Origin: Rhodothermia bacterium
GTDB taxonomy: Bacteria; Bacteroidota; Rhodothermia; Rhodothermales; JAAAOL01
Direction: 5' to 3'
Assembly (NCBI GenBank): GCA_030428385.1
Contig: JAUIDY010000029.1
Location: 1 to 55,033, forward strand
DNA: 55,033 bases
Shown here: in pieces, positions 36,720-46,087 of the stretch
How positions within the stretch are numbered: the stretch's first letter is position 1
How the letters are laid out: each line of letters starts with the position of its first letter
Position numbers and translations under genes: made by a program
The notes under the pieces: model-generated
What the model was told of the DNA's origin: nothing
What the model saw: only the letters and a program-made list of their open reading frames with translations
The model's database searches: none

Positions 36720-37343
36720 ATGATCCTCACTGCTGAAAATGTTGGAATGCGCTACGGACGCCGCGTGCTGTTCCGGCAGTGTGGGTTTGAGGTGACGGCG
36801 GGGCAGGCGCTGGCCATTACGGGAGCCAATGGGTCGGGCAAGTCTACCTTGCTCCGAATCCTTGCGGGGGTCCTGACTCCCATTAAAGGGGCGGTTACGC
36901 TCGAACTGAACGGAACCCAAGTGGCTGCAGCAGACCGCCCCCTGCAAACGGGGCTGGTGGCCCCCTACTTAAACGTGTATGATGGTTTCTCCGCACGCGA
37001 AAACTTACAATTCATCGCCCAGGCCCGTCAGCTAGCACACGCGGTTGAGCGCATTGAAGCCGTACTGGAATTGGTTACGCTCACCGGGCGTGGCGATGAC
37101 TATGTGGGAACGTACTCTTCGGGCATGAAACAGCGGGTGAAATATGCCGCGGCCCTGCTCACGGAGCCGCCTCTGCTTTTGCTCGATGAGCCCACGGCCA
37201 ACCTGGATACGGCAGGCATTGCCATGGTCGAGCGGGTCATGGGCTATCAGCGCGATGCCGGACGGCTGCTGGTGGTGGCCACCAACGTCGCCGATGAAGC
37301 CAACCGTTGCGATGCTACCGTATGCGTCGAAGATTTTCGGTGA
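36720..37343 (+). CDS. ABC transporter ATP-binding protein, CcmA-like
   Basis: A 207-residue nucleotide-binding subunit from the ATG at 36720. Walker A is GANGSGKS at 35-42, the signature is YSSGMKQRVKYAAAL, and Walker B is LLLLDEPTANLD. The short length, lack of extra domains and GLVAPYLNVYDGFSARENL resemble the heme-exporter ATPase CcmA group. No CcmB/CcmC permease gene is adjacent, so the partner is elsewhere or the assignment is approximate. Confidence 0.85.
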   Translation: MILTAENVGMRYGRRVLFRQCGFEVTAGQALAITGANGSGKSTLLRILAGVLTPIKGAVTLELNGTQVAAADRPLQTGLVAPYLNVYDGFSARENLQFIAQARQLAHAVERIEAVLELVTLTGRGDDYVGTYSSGMKQRVKYAAALLTEPPLLLLDEPTANLDTAGIAMVERVMGYQRDAGRLLVVATNVADEANRCDATVCVEDFR

Positions 37344-37419
37344 GTGGTCGATAGAAAGGAGAACGTCCCCGGAACCACAACAGTGCCGAGACCGGGCGTG
37401 ATAAAACGAGCAGCAGCCG

Positions 37420-38901
37420 ATGCAGGACCGTCGTACCGATCAGCAGATACGTGTTTTCGCCCTGGTGATGGTGGGAGTAATGACCCTGGGATTGGTCGGG
37501 CTGGTGGCTTTTTCATTTTGGAACCGGGACGACGAAAGCAGGCCGGGGTTTTCGTTGATGGAATCGCCGAACCCAGCGGCTACGGGCGCAGAATTTCCGG
37601 ATGAGGGGACGCCTTCGGTTTTATTTCCGCCTTCCTTCGAGCCCGCAGAACTATCGCCGCTGGCGGATTCACTCGTCCCTCCACCTTCATATGAGGCTGT
37701 TGGCACCTTCGGGTCCACCCATCGTTTTCGTCGGATTGGGCGATCTGTTGGAATGCTCGAAGTGCGTTTTGAAGATGCCGAGGCGGCTCCGCGTGTCATG
37801 AACTGCACGGCCGCCCTTCTGGCCGAGGATCTGCTGCTGACCAACCATCATTGTATCGTTCGGGATGGATACCAGGCCACCCATGCCCGCGTAAGGATGG
37901 GCTTTCTAAACGAAGCCGAGCCCCCCGAAGCGTTCTCCGTCCACCTCGTGCCCGTAGAGGCCGATGCCGCGTTGGATTATGCCGTGCTACGGGTAGATGG
38001 ACAGCCCGGACACCGATATGGCACCTTGCGGTTGACAGTGCGAGCGCCGCAGCCCAACGAGACGTTTTTTGTTATTCACCATCCCGCAGGGCGGACCCAA
38101 CAGCTGAGCCGCGAAGGCTGTGTAGCAGAGACCCAACGCCACACGGAGGAGAAGAACCTGTTTCTTCATCGCTGTGACGTAGAGCCGGGAAGTTCTGGGT
38201 CGTTGTTGCTGGGCGATGCCGATGAGGCCGTGGTGGGATTAAACCGCGCGGGCTTGCCGGGACGGTATGGAGGGGCGACGCCCGCCACCCTATTGTTGGC
38301 GCACAGTCCGTTGTTGCGCCAGATCGCTGACGGAAGTTATCGGCCTGCTTTAGTCAATGAACCTCTCCCGGAATGGGCCGCCGCTGCCCCGCCGGGGGCA
38401 CAACCCGGGTTGGTTTTTAAAGATGGGTTTGAGCACGCGGCCTTGGTGATAGAAAATCCGCATCCGCGCCTTTTTGTGCCGCGCACCCGTCCCGTGTATT
38501 TGCAGCCGAATGCCGCGTTTACCATTACCGCTACCATGCAAAAAAACGGACCCTCAACGGCGTTCTATGGGCTAGTGTGGGGCGCATCACAGGAAGCAGG
38601 AAGCTTTGATGTCTTCGCCGTGTCCGATGAAGGGCTGTTTTCAGTAGGCCGGGTACTGAATGGACGGTGGGGCGAACCCGATGTGCGGGGGGTGTCCTCC
38701 TACATTGCAACCGGGGATGGCGCGATGAATGAACTGACGGTGCAGCATGAAGGCGAATTGCTTTCGTTTCACATCAACGGAAAGGTCGTCGCCGAGATGC
38801 CATATACCGGTTTAAAAGGTCCCGGGGTTGGATTTGGCGCTGGTCCAGGTATTTTCTTAGAAGCGCAGGAACTGCAGGTATGGGGAAAGGCGCCCGAATA
38901 A
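37420..38901 (+). CDS. Membrane-anchored trypsin-like serine protease with lectin-like C-terminal domain
   Basis: A 493-residue protein with one N-terminal membrane helix (about 11-34) and a Pro/Ser-rich stalk. The chymotrypsin-fold domain has TNHHC (His144), ALDYAVL (Asp186) and PGSSGS (probable nucleophile Ser259); CTAALL and RCDVEPG are also typical. The remaining ~170 residues (FEHAALVIENPHPRL onward, with LTVQHEGELLSFHINGKVVA) look like a concanavalin-type fold similar to DUF1080/LamG modules. Probably a periplasmic or surface protease with a binding module. It ends immediately beside the convergent LOG gene. Confidence 0.85.
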   Translation: MQDRRTDQQIRVFALVMVGVMTLGLVGLVAFSFWNRDDESRPGFSLMESPNPAATGAEFPDEGTPSVLFPPSFEPAELSPLADSLVPPPSYEAVGTFGSTHRFRRIGRSVGMLEVRFEDAEAAPRVMNCTAALLAEDLLLTNHHCIVRDGYQATHARVRMGFLNEAEPPEAFSVHLVPVEADAALDYAVLRVDGQPGHRYGTLRLTVRAPQPNETFFVIHHPAGRTQQLSREGCVAETQRHTEEKNLFLHRCDVEPGSSGSLLLGDADEAVVGLNRAGLPGRYGGATPATLLLAHSPLLRQIADGSYRPALVNEPLPEWAAAAPPGAQPGLVFKDGFEHAALVIENPHPRLFVPRTRPVYLQPNAAFTITATMQKNGPSTAFYGLVWGASQEAGSFDVFAVSDEGLFSVGRVLNGRWGEPDVRGVSSYIATGDGAMNELTVQHEGELLSFHINGKVVAEMPYTGLKGPGVGFGAGPGIFLEAQELQVWGKAPE

Positions 38902-40026
38902 CTATGGCCGTTGTGCGGCAAAACGAGCGATGGCGTCTACCACCTCCTGGACCGCGTCGGTAAGGGTAAGGTGTTCTCCGTAAGCATGGCCGCCCGCAAG
39001 CATTTCAAGAAGGGGGTAGACCGGCTTCTCGCGGTTCCAATAGTCTTTGCCAAAGAACACCATCGGGCTGGCGTGCCCCACCGTTTCGTAGTGATTCTGT
39101 GCGGCATCTTGAAAAATCTCCTGGATGGTACCAGCACTTCCGGGGGCAAAGATGACCCCGTAGGTGGCAATGGCGAGCAGCCCGTCTTCGCGGACGCTGT
39201 TGGCAAAGTACTTGGCGATGCGCGTCGCAAAGGCGTTGGGAGGTTCATGCCCATAATGCCAGGTTGGAATGCCCAGGCTGTCAGGGGCGTTTATGGGAAG
39301 CGGATACCGGGCCTTTACGGCAAACGCTGCATCTAGCCAGGCTCCGATGGGTTTGTAATAGGGTGCTTCGGCAAGCAAGCCGATGGCTTCCACGAGTTCG
39401 TCGTCGGTGCGTTCGGCGAACCACGCGCCCACATGAGTGGCTTCCATAGCACCGGGACCACCGCCGCTGGCCATCAAAAAGCCTTGCTGCGTGAGCTGGC
39501 GGGCGATGCGGGCCACCCTCAGGTAGGCGTCATCATCGCGCATCATGCCATGCCCACCCATAATCGCCACCACCCGACGCCCGTCGATGCATTCCTCCAG
39601 GGCATCTGTAATCGAGAGGTCATGCAGACGCTGGGCAAGGGTGGTTACCAGATGAAATGCATGCGCCCCCCCGTTTTCCATGAAATAGTGGTACACCTGC
39701 CCATCCAGCGTTTGGGCATAACTAGTGGGGACACCGGGCTGGTAGGCCCCCAGTAGTTCATCGGGGGTGTACAGTCGCGGGCGGTACGGGTCGAAAGGCA
39801 GCCCGTCGAGGCGGGGGAAAACAAGCGCACCAGAGGAGATGGCATAATCCAGCAAGGCGGGCGACATCTGGCAGCCTAAAAAAACCGTCCCAAACAGCGA
39901 ATGGCGCTGCAGCCGCTCGGTGTAAGCCATCAGGTTGAGCGACTGAAAGACGGTATGGGTCAGCGAATGCCCGGCCGACAGGTGGTCGTCTAACTTAGAA
40001 AGGGTCTCAAACTCAATATGATGCAT
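38902..40026 (-). CDS. LOG-family Rossmann-fold protein with long N-terminal extension
   Basis: A 374-residue protein. The nucleotide-binding core runs from about residue 150: VVAIMGGHGMMRDDD, FLMASGGGPGAMEATHVGAW and FAPGSAGTIQEIFQDA, the last a variant of the PGGxGTxxE motif (first Gly-Gly is Gly-Ser). LOG proteins are phosphoribohydrolases acting on nucleoside monophosphates. At 374 residues it is longer than plain LOG proteins (about 190-250); the first 140 residues have no clear match. It is downstream of recR on the same strand. Confidence 0.82.
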   Translation of the reverse strand: MHHIEFETLSKLDDHLSAGHSLTHTVFQSLNLMAYTERLQRHSLFGTVFLGCQMSPALLDYAISSGALVFPRLDGLPFDPYRPRLYTPDELLGAYQPGVPTSYAQTLDGQVYHYFMENGGAHAFHLVTTLAQRLHDLSITDALEECIDGRRVVAIMGGHGMMRDDDAYLRVARIARQLTQQGFLMASGGGPGAMEATHVGAWFAERTDDELVEAIGLLAEAPYYKPIGAWLDAAFAVKARYPLPINAPDSLGIPTWHYGHEPPNAFATRIAKYFANSVREDGLLAIATYGVIFAPGSAGTIQEIFQDAAQNHYETVGHASPMVFFGKDYWNREKPVYPLLEMLAGGHAYGEHLTLTDAVQEVVDAIARFAAQRP

Positions 40027-40100
40027 CCGATGAACGGGTCAAGCGAAGGGAATGGGGCCTTGGGGACGGATAGAGAGGAGAGGTGACAGGTTCCTTGGTG

Positions 40101-40760
40101 CTACAGCGCACCTCGGCCTTCCAATGCCCGAGACAGCGTCGCCTCGTCTGCATATTCCAGGTCGCCGCCAATGGGTAAACCTCGGGCAATACGGGTTACG
40201 CGGACGCCAAGTGGTTGCAGGAGTTGAGAGAGGTAATACGCGGTCGTGTCGCCCTCTACGTTGGGATTCACCGCCAGGATCACCTCCTTGATGGGGACAC
40301 GTTCGGTCTCGGCATACGACGGTGCCTGTTCCGCAACGCCGGGGGCGGTGACCGAGGAACCCGCCACACGGGCAATCAACTCGCGGATGTGCAGGTCATC
40401 AGGGCCAATGCCGTCGAGGGGAGAGATGACTCCGCCTAGCACGTGATACACGCCCTGGTATTCACCTGTGCGTTCGAGGGCCAGCACGTCGTTGGGTTCT
40501 TCCACCACGCAGATAAGGCCGTGGTCCCGTTTGGCGGATCGGCAGATGGGGCACGGGTCAGCGTCGGTGACATTAAAGCAGACCGTGCAGAAGGTCACAT
40601 GGTCTTTTACAGCAACCAGCGCCTTCGCAATTTCCACCACCTCCTCGCGGGGCATTTTCAGAACATAGGCGGCGAGCCGCTGGGCCGTCTTGCGGCCTAT
40701 GGTTGGAAGCTTGGTAAATTGCTCCACCAGCGCCTCAACGGATTCGGAGGTGAATTGCAT
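40101..40760 (-). CDS. recR: Recombination mediator RecR
   Basis: A 219-residue DNA repair protein that works with RecO/RecF to load RecA. An HhH region ([20 protein letters not shown]) is followed by a zinc finger ([16 protein letters not shown]) and a Toprim domain ([44 protein letters not shown]). The segment [20 protein letters not shown] appears as an insertion in the Toprim domain and explains the extra length over the usual ~200 residues. ybaB lies 94 bases upstream. Confidence 0.97.
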   Translation of the reverse strand: MQFTSESVEALVEQFTKLPTIGRKTAQRLAAYVLKMPREEVVEIAKALVAVKDHVTFCTVCFNVTDADPCPICRSAKRDHGLICVVEEPNDVLALERTGEYQGVYHVLGGVISPLDGIGPDDLHIRELIARVAGSSVTAPGVAEQAPSYAETERVPIKEVILAVNPNVEGDTTAYYLSQLLQPLGVRVTRIARGLPIGGDLEYADEATLSRALEGRGAL

Positions 40761-40854
40761 AACAAAAGGCTCGTTGGCGACAAAAAGGACGTGAAAGGTA
40801 CGTACCCCGGGTGACAGGGCTATGTCGCCGTCGGATGCGTGTGTGAGAGGAGGG

Positions 40855-41196
40855 CTACAGACCGAGGCTTCCTAGATCGAGCCCCGGCGGAAGCATACTG
40901 CCTGCGGTCTTTTGCATTTCAACCTTGGCCATACTGGCGGCTTCATCCAGGGCCTTGTTTACACCCGAAATGATGAGGTCTTCGAGCATTTCCATATCGT
41001 CCGGGTTTACCACCGCCGGTTCGATCTTGATGGCAACGATGCGTTGGGCGCCGTTGGCTGTTACCTGGACCATGCCGCCGCCCGCTTCTGCGATGACGGT
41101 GCGTTGGGCCAGGGCGGCTTGGGCCTCGGCCATTTTTTGCTGCATGTCCATCATTTTGCCGAACATGTCGGCCATGTTTTCTCCACCGAAATTCAT
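40855..41196 (-). CDS. ybaB: YbaB/EbfC nucleoid-associated protein
   Basis: A 113-residue DNA-binding protein from the ATG at 41196 ([20 protein letters not shown]); ATG at 41175 is an alternative, and the frame is open upstream to 41271. [20 protein letters not shown] and [17 protein letters not shown] are the family core. It is normally found between dnaX and recR, as here except for inserted DNA. Confidence 0.93.
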   Translation of the reverse strand: MNFGGENMADMFGKMMDMQQKMAEAQAALAQRTVIAEAGGGMVQVTANGAQRIVAIKIEPAVVNPDDMEMLEDLIISGVNKALDEAASMAKVEMQKTAGSMLPPGLDLGSLGL

Positions 41197-41313
41197 GAGC
41201 TTGGGTCTTCTTGCAAAAAGGGATCGAACAAGGGGTCCAACCGCGCTCCGCATGCGGATGCGATTGATCAATTTCGTACTCCAACGGATAGGCAGAGGTT
41301 CACGCGAACGTCC

Positions 41314-41442
41314 TCAGCGTTGGGTATAGAAGGTGGCACCCTGGTGTTGCTCGCCGTTTGCCACGTCATCGTGCAGCATGTCGTCGCAGGAAAGCACCGA
41401 ATACCCCCGTTGCAGGGCACCGTTGAAGGAGGATCGTTCGTT
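41314..41442 (-). pseudogene. Remnant of a second isochorismatase-like gene (3' end)
   Basis: On the minus strand this reads ERSSFNGALQRGYSVLSCDD and MLHDDVANGEQHQGATFYTQ, ending in Arg and a TGA at 41314-41316. From GALQRG to the end it has the same 35-residue length and pattern as the C-terminus of the intact neighbouring gene (GAVQRGFYVMTSDRIL to FYTHV). An in-frame TGA lies just upstream and no domain core remains, so it is a decayed duplicate. Confidence 0.7.
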
Positions 41443-41525
41443 GGTGCGTCAGCGCCAGTTGCAGGCTTCCTGGTACGACGGCCATCGCGGGGATTCTGTT
41501 GGATGGAAAAGAAGCTGCCGAAGAC

Positions 41526-42176
41526 TCACACGTGGGTGTAGAACCACACGCCATTGCTGTTTTTCCAGTTGGCAGCCCCGCCCCGCAGGATGCGGTCACT
41601 GGTCATCACATAAAAGCCCCGCTGTACCGCGCCGTTTATAAAGGCCCCCGGATTTTGTGGCGGTCCCACGTGTCCCCCGATGGCGGCGTGTTTGACGCAC
41701 TGGTTGGCGTGGTATCCCATCAACACCAGCACATCCACCTGGTAGACCTGAAGGAGGTAGGAAAAGTTGGGCTGGGTGTTGTCATCGAAGATGTTAATGT
41801 GGGGCTTGTTCAACACCCGGTGGGCATAGCGTAAGAAGGCCGGTTTGGTGGTGATGCGCCGTGCCAGCGGATCATACTGCACTTCCTGATTAATCTCGAC
41901 GGCGAAGATGGGCAGTGACAGGTTTTGGGCGGCTTGGAGCACCTGAAGCTGGGCAGGTGTCTCGGGGTGCACGTCGCCACCGGCTTCATCCACAATAAGC
42001 ACCGCCAGGCGATTGCCTACCTCATGCGTCTGGCGCTGCATTTCTTCGATGAGGCCACCCACAACCAGCGAGGACGGCAGCGAAGGCAGGGGCGGCAGCG
42101 GCTTTTTACCCGGTTTTTTGGGGATGGGAGGGAGTGGCTTCCTGGGAATAGGAGGCAGAGGTTTTGTGCGTCCCAT
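41526..42176 (-). CDS. Isochorismatase-family cysteine hydrolase with proline-rich N-terminus
   Basis: A 216-residue protein from the ATG at 42176; a longer frame to 42299 would run through a probable terminator hairpin. Residues 6-33 are Pro/Lys repeats (PLPPIPRKPLPPIPKKP). The cysteine-hydrolase core has LIVDEAGGD (Asp63), a Lys in NKPHINIF (Lys124, or Lys111), and MGYHANQCVKHAA with nucleophile Cys160. Substrates of the family range from isochorismate to nicotinamide and carbamates; this one is not assignable. It is inserted between dnaX and ybaB. Confidence 0.8.
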   Translation of the reverse strand: MGRTKPLPPIPRKPLPPIPKKPGKKPLPPLPSLPSSLVVGGLIEEMQRQTHEVGNRLAVLIVDEAGGDVHPETPAQLQVLQAAQNLSLPIFAVEINQEVQYDPLARRITTKPAFLRYAHRVLNKPHINIFDDNTQPNFSYLLQVYQVDVLVLMGYHANQCVKHAAIGGHVGPPQNPGAFINGAVQRGFYVMTSDRILRGGAANWKNSNGVWFYTHV

Positions 42177-42245
42177 AAGAGAAAAAATTAGACAGGGAGG
42201 AAGGAGGATCCTCAGAATAAGGGACGACCCAGGGAGATGCAACGG

Positions 42246-42287
42246 GCAAAAAAATGCGCCGATGACTGGTCCCACAGCCATCGGCGC
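42246..42287 (-). terminator. Intrinsic terminator, minus strand (downstream of dnaX)
   Basis: GCGCCGATG and CATCGGCGC (42256-42264, 42279-42287) form a perfect 9-bp stem. On the minus strand it is followed by A and then seven T residues, a classical terminator. It would end dnaX transcription before the hydrolase gene. Confidence 0.8.
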
Positions 42288-42534
42288 TATCCCTACCATC
42301 TACGTTGGTGTAAACGCTATCCCCATAGCAACCAAACGAGATGCCTTTTCTATATCGGGTTATTGCTTTTCTTCTTAAACAAAAAAAAGACAATTGTGGA
42401 AAAATAGGATGATTAAACCTAAAAGAAGGGATTTAGGATGGCAACAATAACTTAATGAGAAACGCTTGTGGGTGGAGGAAAGGTGTTGTTGATTTCGGAA
42501 CGGGTTTCTCCTCCCGTGCTTCGAGGGTTGGATC

Positions 42535-42563
42535 GGGCCATTGCGTTTGTAGCGCAGTGGCCC
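42535..42563 (+). terminator. Hairpin next to the dnaX 3' end
   Basis: GGGCCATTGCG and CGCAGTGGCCC form a stem with one internal mismatch; on the plus strand it is followed by GTCCTTTTTT. It lies 15 bases beyond the dnaX stop. The T-tract orientation fits the plus strand, where no gene ends, so it may act only as a barrier or 3'-end stabiliser. Confidence 0.5.
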
Positions 42564-42577
42564 GTCCTTTTTTCCGG

Positions 42578-44563
42578 TTACCAGACCAGTTCGCCTCCAA
42601 ACTTATCGAAAATGGCCTGCACAATCGGGTTTTCCTGCCGTTGCTGCTGCATATACGCGTATGGATCGATCTCTTGGGTTTCGGGCGTTGCCGTGGTGGT
42701 GGGCAGGTTATCTTCAATCACAAACATAATTTTTTCCAGCCCATCTGCGGTCTCTGCGTTGAGGTGGCCGAGTAGAAAATCGTGCTGGCTACTCAACAGG
42801 CGGCGGTGAAAATCGTCCGGGACGCCAATCGTGACGGAGGTTTCGTCGGCATGGAGGGGAGCGGTGTGCTGGAGCAACGCTCCAACATGAATCCGCGCTG
42901 TCATGACGGTCTGTACATAGTTGGGCCACGCGTTTTGCATCCGCTGCAGGGCGGGTAAGGGAAGCGTGGCTACGGGAGAGGCCACGGCTTGTAGCACCGA
43001 AGCGTTGGTGCGATCCGCTGGGTTGGGTTCTTCTGGACTGGGAGAAGCCGTTGAACGCGTTGTCTTGCTAAGCGCAGGGGGGCCAAACAGGTCGAGACCC
43101 GGTGCGTCAGGAGCGGGTGGCGGAGAAGTTGGAGGCGACGAGGCTGGGGGGGACGATGGGAGAGAGAGGGCCTCGGGCATTTCCTCGGGTGCAACCTCCT
43201 CCGCTGAATCGAGATCATTCGGAGCGGGCGGTTCTTCGTCCGGTGGAGGTGCTGGGCGTTTAGAGTCGGGAGGTGCAACGGAAGGGGCTGCCGTTGATGG
43301 AGCGGGTTGAGGGGGAGCAGGCTGGTAGGCTGGTTGGGGACGAAGCGGTGCCGGGGGAGCAGGCGCGGAGCTTCGGTCCGTGGGAAGAGTGGTACCGGTA
43401 TTGAGTTGTTGTTCGAGGGCTTCCAGTTTTTGCAGCGCTGTGCGCAGGTCCACCGTGTGGGCCAGGTGCGCCATTTTGAGCATCGACAGTTCCAACTTCA
43501 TGCGGGGCTGGGGGCTGTCTTTGATGGAGGTCTCCGCCTCATCTACTAGCATCAACAGGCGCAGCAGGTTGGTTTCCGTAAAGACATTTGCCGTTTGGGC
43601 ATACCGCTGGCGGGTGGCCTCGGCAGCTTCGATGAGGGCGGTGTCGTTCAAGGTGCACGCCACCAGCAGGTTGCGCAAGTGTTCGGCGAGGCCGGTCAGG
43701 AATTCTTGCAGGTCGTAGCCAGCCCCTACGATTCGGTCCACCAACTGCAGCAAGCCCCCGGCATGGCCTGCCGTGATGTGTTGCGTCACCTCAAAAAACA
43801 GGTCCACATCCACTACCCGCAGGGCTTCGGCCAGTTCGGCATAGCGCAGGTCGGTGCCACACAGCGACACGGCCTGGTCGAAGGCCGAAAGTGCGTCGCG
43901 CAAAGCCCCGTCGCCCTTGCGGGCAATCAGCATCAGCGAGGCTTCGTCGGCAGTAATGGCCTCCTGTTCGCAGATCTCGTGCAGGCGGCGGGTGATTTCG
44001 GGCACCGGAATGCGGCGGAAGTCGAACCGCTGGCACCGGGAAAGGATGGTGGGCAGTACCTTGTGCGGCTCGGTGGTGGCGAAGATGAACAGCACATGCG
44101 GCGGCGGCTCTTCCAGCGTCTTCAGCAGTGCGTTAAATGCCGCCGTCGAAAGCATGTGCACTTCGTCGATGATGTACACCTTTTTGCGACTGCCCTGCGG
44201 CGGGATGCGCACGGTCTCGCGCAACTCGCGGATGTCGTCCACCTTGTTGTTCGACGCGGCGTCGATCTCGAAGATCGTCATGCTGCGCCCGGCCTCAAAG
44301 GTTTCGCACGAGGCGCAATGACGGCACGGCTCGGCGCCATCGGGGCGTTCTTCGGGCGGCGTTTCGCAGTTGATGGCTTTTGCCAGGATACGGGCCGCTG
44401 TGGTTTTCCCAACGCCACGCGGTCCGCTGAACAGGTACGCATGCGCCAGCCGGTCGAGGCGCAACGCGTTCTTGAGCGTCTCGGTCACATGTTCCTGCGC
44501 CACCAGTTCATCGAAGGTGGCGGGACGGTACTTCCGGGCGGTGACAAGATAGCGTTGGGACAT
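42578..44563 (-). CDS. dnaX: DNA polymerase III gamma/tau subunit
   Basis: A 661-residue clamp-loader ATPase. KYRPATFDELVAQEHV opens the AAA+ domain, Walker A is GPRGVGKT at 47-54, the zinc module is CRHCASC, Walker B is YIIDEVHML, and the SRC motif is ILSRCQRF. Domain III follows to about 370, then a Pro/Ala-rich linker (about 395-510) and a tau-type C-terminal domain. Whether a shorter gamma product is made was not resolved. Confidence 0.97.
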   Translation of the reverse strand: MSQRYLVTARKYRPATFDELVAQEHVTETLKNALRLDRLAHAYLFSGPRGVGKTTAARILAKAINCETPPEERPDGAEPCRHCASCETFEAGRSMTIFEIDAASNNKVDDIRELRETVRIPPQGSRKKVYIIDEVHMLSTAAFNALLKTLEEPPPHVLFIFATTEPHKVLPTILSRCQRFDFRRIPVPEITRRLHEICEQEAITADEASLMLIARKGDGALRDALSAFDQAVSLCGTDLRYAELAEALRVVDVDLFFEVTQHITAGHAGGLLQLVDRIVGAGYDLQEFLTGLAEHLRNLLVACTLNDTALIEAAEATRQRYAQTANVFTETNLLRLLMLVDEAETSIKDSPQPRMKLELSMLKMAHLAHTVDLRTALQKLEALEQQLNTGTTLPTDRSSAPAPPAPLRPQPAYQPAPPQPAPSTAAPSVAPPDSKRPAPPPDEEPPAPNDLDSAEEVAPEEMPEALSLPSSPPASSPPTSPPPAPDAPGLDLFGPPALSKTTRSTASPSPEEPNPADRTNASVLQAVASPVATLPLPALQRMQNAWPNYVQTVMTARIHVGALLQHTAPLHADETSVTIGVPDDFHRRLLSSQHDFLLGHLNAETADGLEKIMFVIEDNLPTTTATPETQEIDPYAYMQQQRQENPIVQAIFDKFGGELVW

Positions 44564-44654
44564 GAAAAAACGAAGTCAACAAATGGGTACAACCGGTGCT
44601 GCAAGGTAGGCGCAGACACCGACTCCCGCAACCGTTTTTGTGTTTCCGGGAGGC

Positions 44655-44695
44655 CATAAAAAACCGGAGGTCTCATGCTGCATGAAACCTCCGGT
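44655..44695 (-). terminator. Intrinsic terminator of the RDD gene
   Basis: ACCGGAGGT and ACCTCCGGT plus inner TCATG/CATGA pairs form a long stem (44663-44695). On the minus strand TTTTTTATGG follows directly. It lies about 30 bases after the RDD stop codon. Confidence 0.85.
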
Positions 44696-44725
44696 GGTAA
44701 CATAGATTCAGATCATCGAAGATGC

Positions 44726-45241
44726 CTATTCAGGGACTTCGATCACTTTTGTTTTCGCCAGGTTGTCGCCCCAACGGCGGCCTTCAGGGTCGGTCAGGAC
44801 TTTGTAGATTTCAAACAAGCCAATCGCAGCGGCGATAAGACCCACAACGGGGATCAAAAGCCAGCCGATAATCGGGATGTAGAGCAGCAACGACGTAATG
44901 GCACCAATGCCCCACATCCAGTTTCGGCGGACGGAGGTTTCAATGTCCATGGGTTTGCCATCGTCGCGTACCGGGCGCAGCTTCATGATCTTTTTCCCAA
45001 GGGAGCGCCGGTCCATAAACTCGATTTCCAGCCCATCGCGAACCACAAAATAGGCTGCACCAGCAAGGCCACCGATGTAGGGCACGAGACCCACCACAAA
45101 AGCGACCGCCGCGTCGATGAGTTGCGCGATAAAGCGTTTGCCGAGGTCGGCTTTGGTTTTAGAAGAAGCAATCGGTTGGGTTACCGATGCCGGGCGGGGT
45201 GTCGGCGAAGAGGGTTGGGCTTGCTCTTGCGCAGGTTCCAT
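44726..45241 (-). CDS. RDD-family membrane protein
   Basis: A 171-residue protein from the ATG at 45241, with a Pro/Gln-rich cytoplasmic N-terminus (1-30). DLGKRFIAQLIDAAVAFVVG carries the R-D of the RDD domain; two to three membrane segments follow (VAFVVGLVPYIGGLAGAAYF, SLLLYIPIIGWLLIPVVGLI). LGKKIMKLRPVRDDGKP is the conserved cytoplasmic loop. Function of such proteins is poorly known; transport roles are proposed for some. Confidence 0.88.
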   Translation of the reverse strand: MEPAQEQAQPSSPTPRPASVTQPIASSKTKADLGKRFIAQLIDAAVAFVVGLVPYIGGLAGAAYFVVRDGLEIEFMDRRSLGKKIMKLRPVRDDGKPMDIETSVRRNWMWGIGAITSLLLYIPIIGWLLIPVVGLIAAAIGLFEIYKVLTDPEGRRWGDNLAKTKVIEVPE

Positions 45242-45361
45242 AAGGCAGGAGGCATTCAGGTGAATGAGGGAGCGGATGAACAAATGGTCATACTTACACG
45301 CGTGAAATGCAAGTGAGGGAGGACATCCAACCCCGAAAAGGACCAATAAAAAGTCAAGGAC

Positions 45362-46015
45362 TCAGGAAATAGCGTCTGAAACGGTAGGAGTAGGGGCAGC
45401 GGGCGTAGCTTGGCGCGCTGGTTTTGCTATAGGGGCGGAGGTGGGGACGGGCGTGGGCGAGAAGTGGCGGCGGCAGCGTGGCTCGTAGGCGTCCTTCGCG
45501 CCCAACAGCACCCGGTCGTCATTGGCCACCAGCCGCTGCGAATGGTTGGCCGGCGCCCCGCAGACCACGCAGATGGCGTGCAACTTGGTCACATATTCTG
45601 CTACCGCCATCAGTTGCGGGATGGGTTCAAACGGGCGTCCCTGGTAGTCCTGGTCAAGCCCAGCCAACAGCACCCGCTTGCCATCGCGGGCGAGGCGCTG
45701 CACCACGTTTACAAGGTCGAGGTCGAAGAACTGCGCTTCGTCGATACCAATGACATCGGCGTCGCCTGCCAGCAGCAGAATCTGCGAGGCGGTATCGACG
45801 GGGGTGGACGGGATCGCGTTTTCGTCGTGCGAGACCACTTCGGCCTCGCTGAAGCGCTGGTCGATGGCGGGTTTGAAGATTTCGACGCGTTGCCGAGCGA
45901 TCTGGGCCCGCTTGAGCCGCCGGATGAGTTCTTCGGTCTTGCCGCTGAACATCGAGCCGCAAATCACCTCGATCCAGCCAACGAGGGCGCCTTCTCTGTA
46001 GATGTGGGGTTCCAT
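45362..46015 (-). CDS. tdk: Thymidine kinase (type II)
   Basis: A 217-residue salvage enzyme from the ATG at 46015. P-loop GSMFSGKT at 20-27, [20 protein letters not shown] with the catalytic Glu near 93, [10 protein letters not shown] and lasso residues follow. The zinc site is CVVCGAPA with YEPRCRRHF. The last ~30 residues ([20 protein letters not shown]) are a disordered tail longer than usual. It is the last gene of the Bat run, 72 bases after batE. Confidence 0.97.
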   Translation of the reverse strand: MEPHIYREGALVGWIEVICGSMFSGKTEELIRRLKRAQIARQRVEIFKPAIDQRFSEAEVVSHDENAIPSTPVDTASQILLLAGDADVIGIDEAQFFDLDLVNVVQRLARDGKRVLLAGLDQDYQGRPFEPIPQLMAVAEYVTKLHAICVVCGAPANHSQRLVANDDRVLLGAKDAYEPRCRRHFSPTPVPTSAPIAKPARQATPAAPTPTVSDAIS

Positions 46016-46087
46016 GGGCGTTATCAAGCGAGAGGGGACGTGCCTCGAATGTACGGAAATAAACCGGAACCGTTCACCGACACACGG

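Larger units (their letters stand above)
42177..42577. other. Intergenic region, dnaX to isochorismatase-like gene
   Basis: A 401-base gap with two hairpins (listed separately) and an AT-rich stretch at about 42340-42450 that could include the promoter of the minus-strand hydrolase gene. No gene is apparent. Confidence 0.5.
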
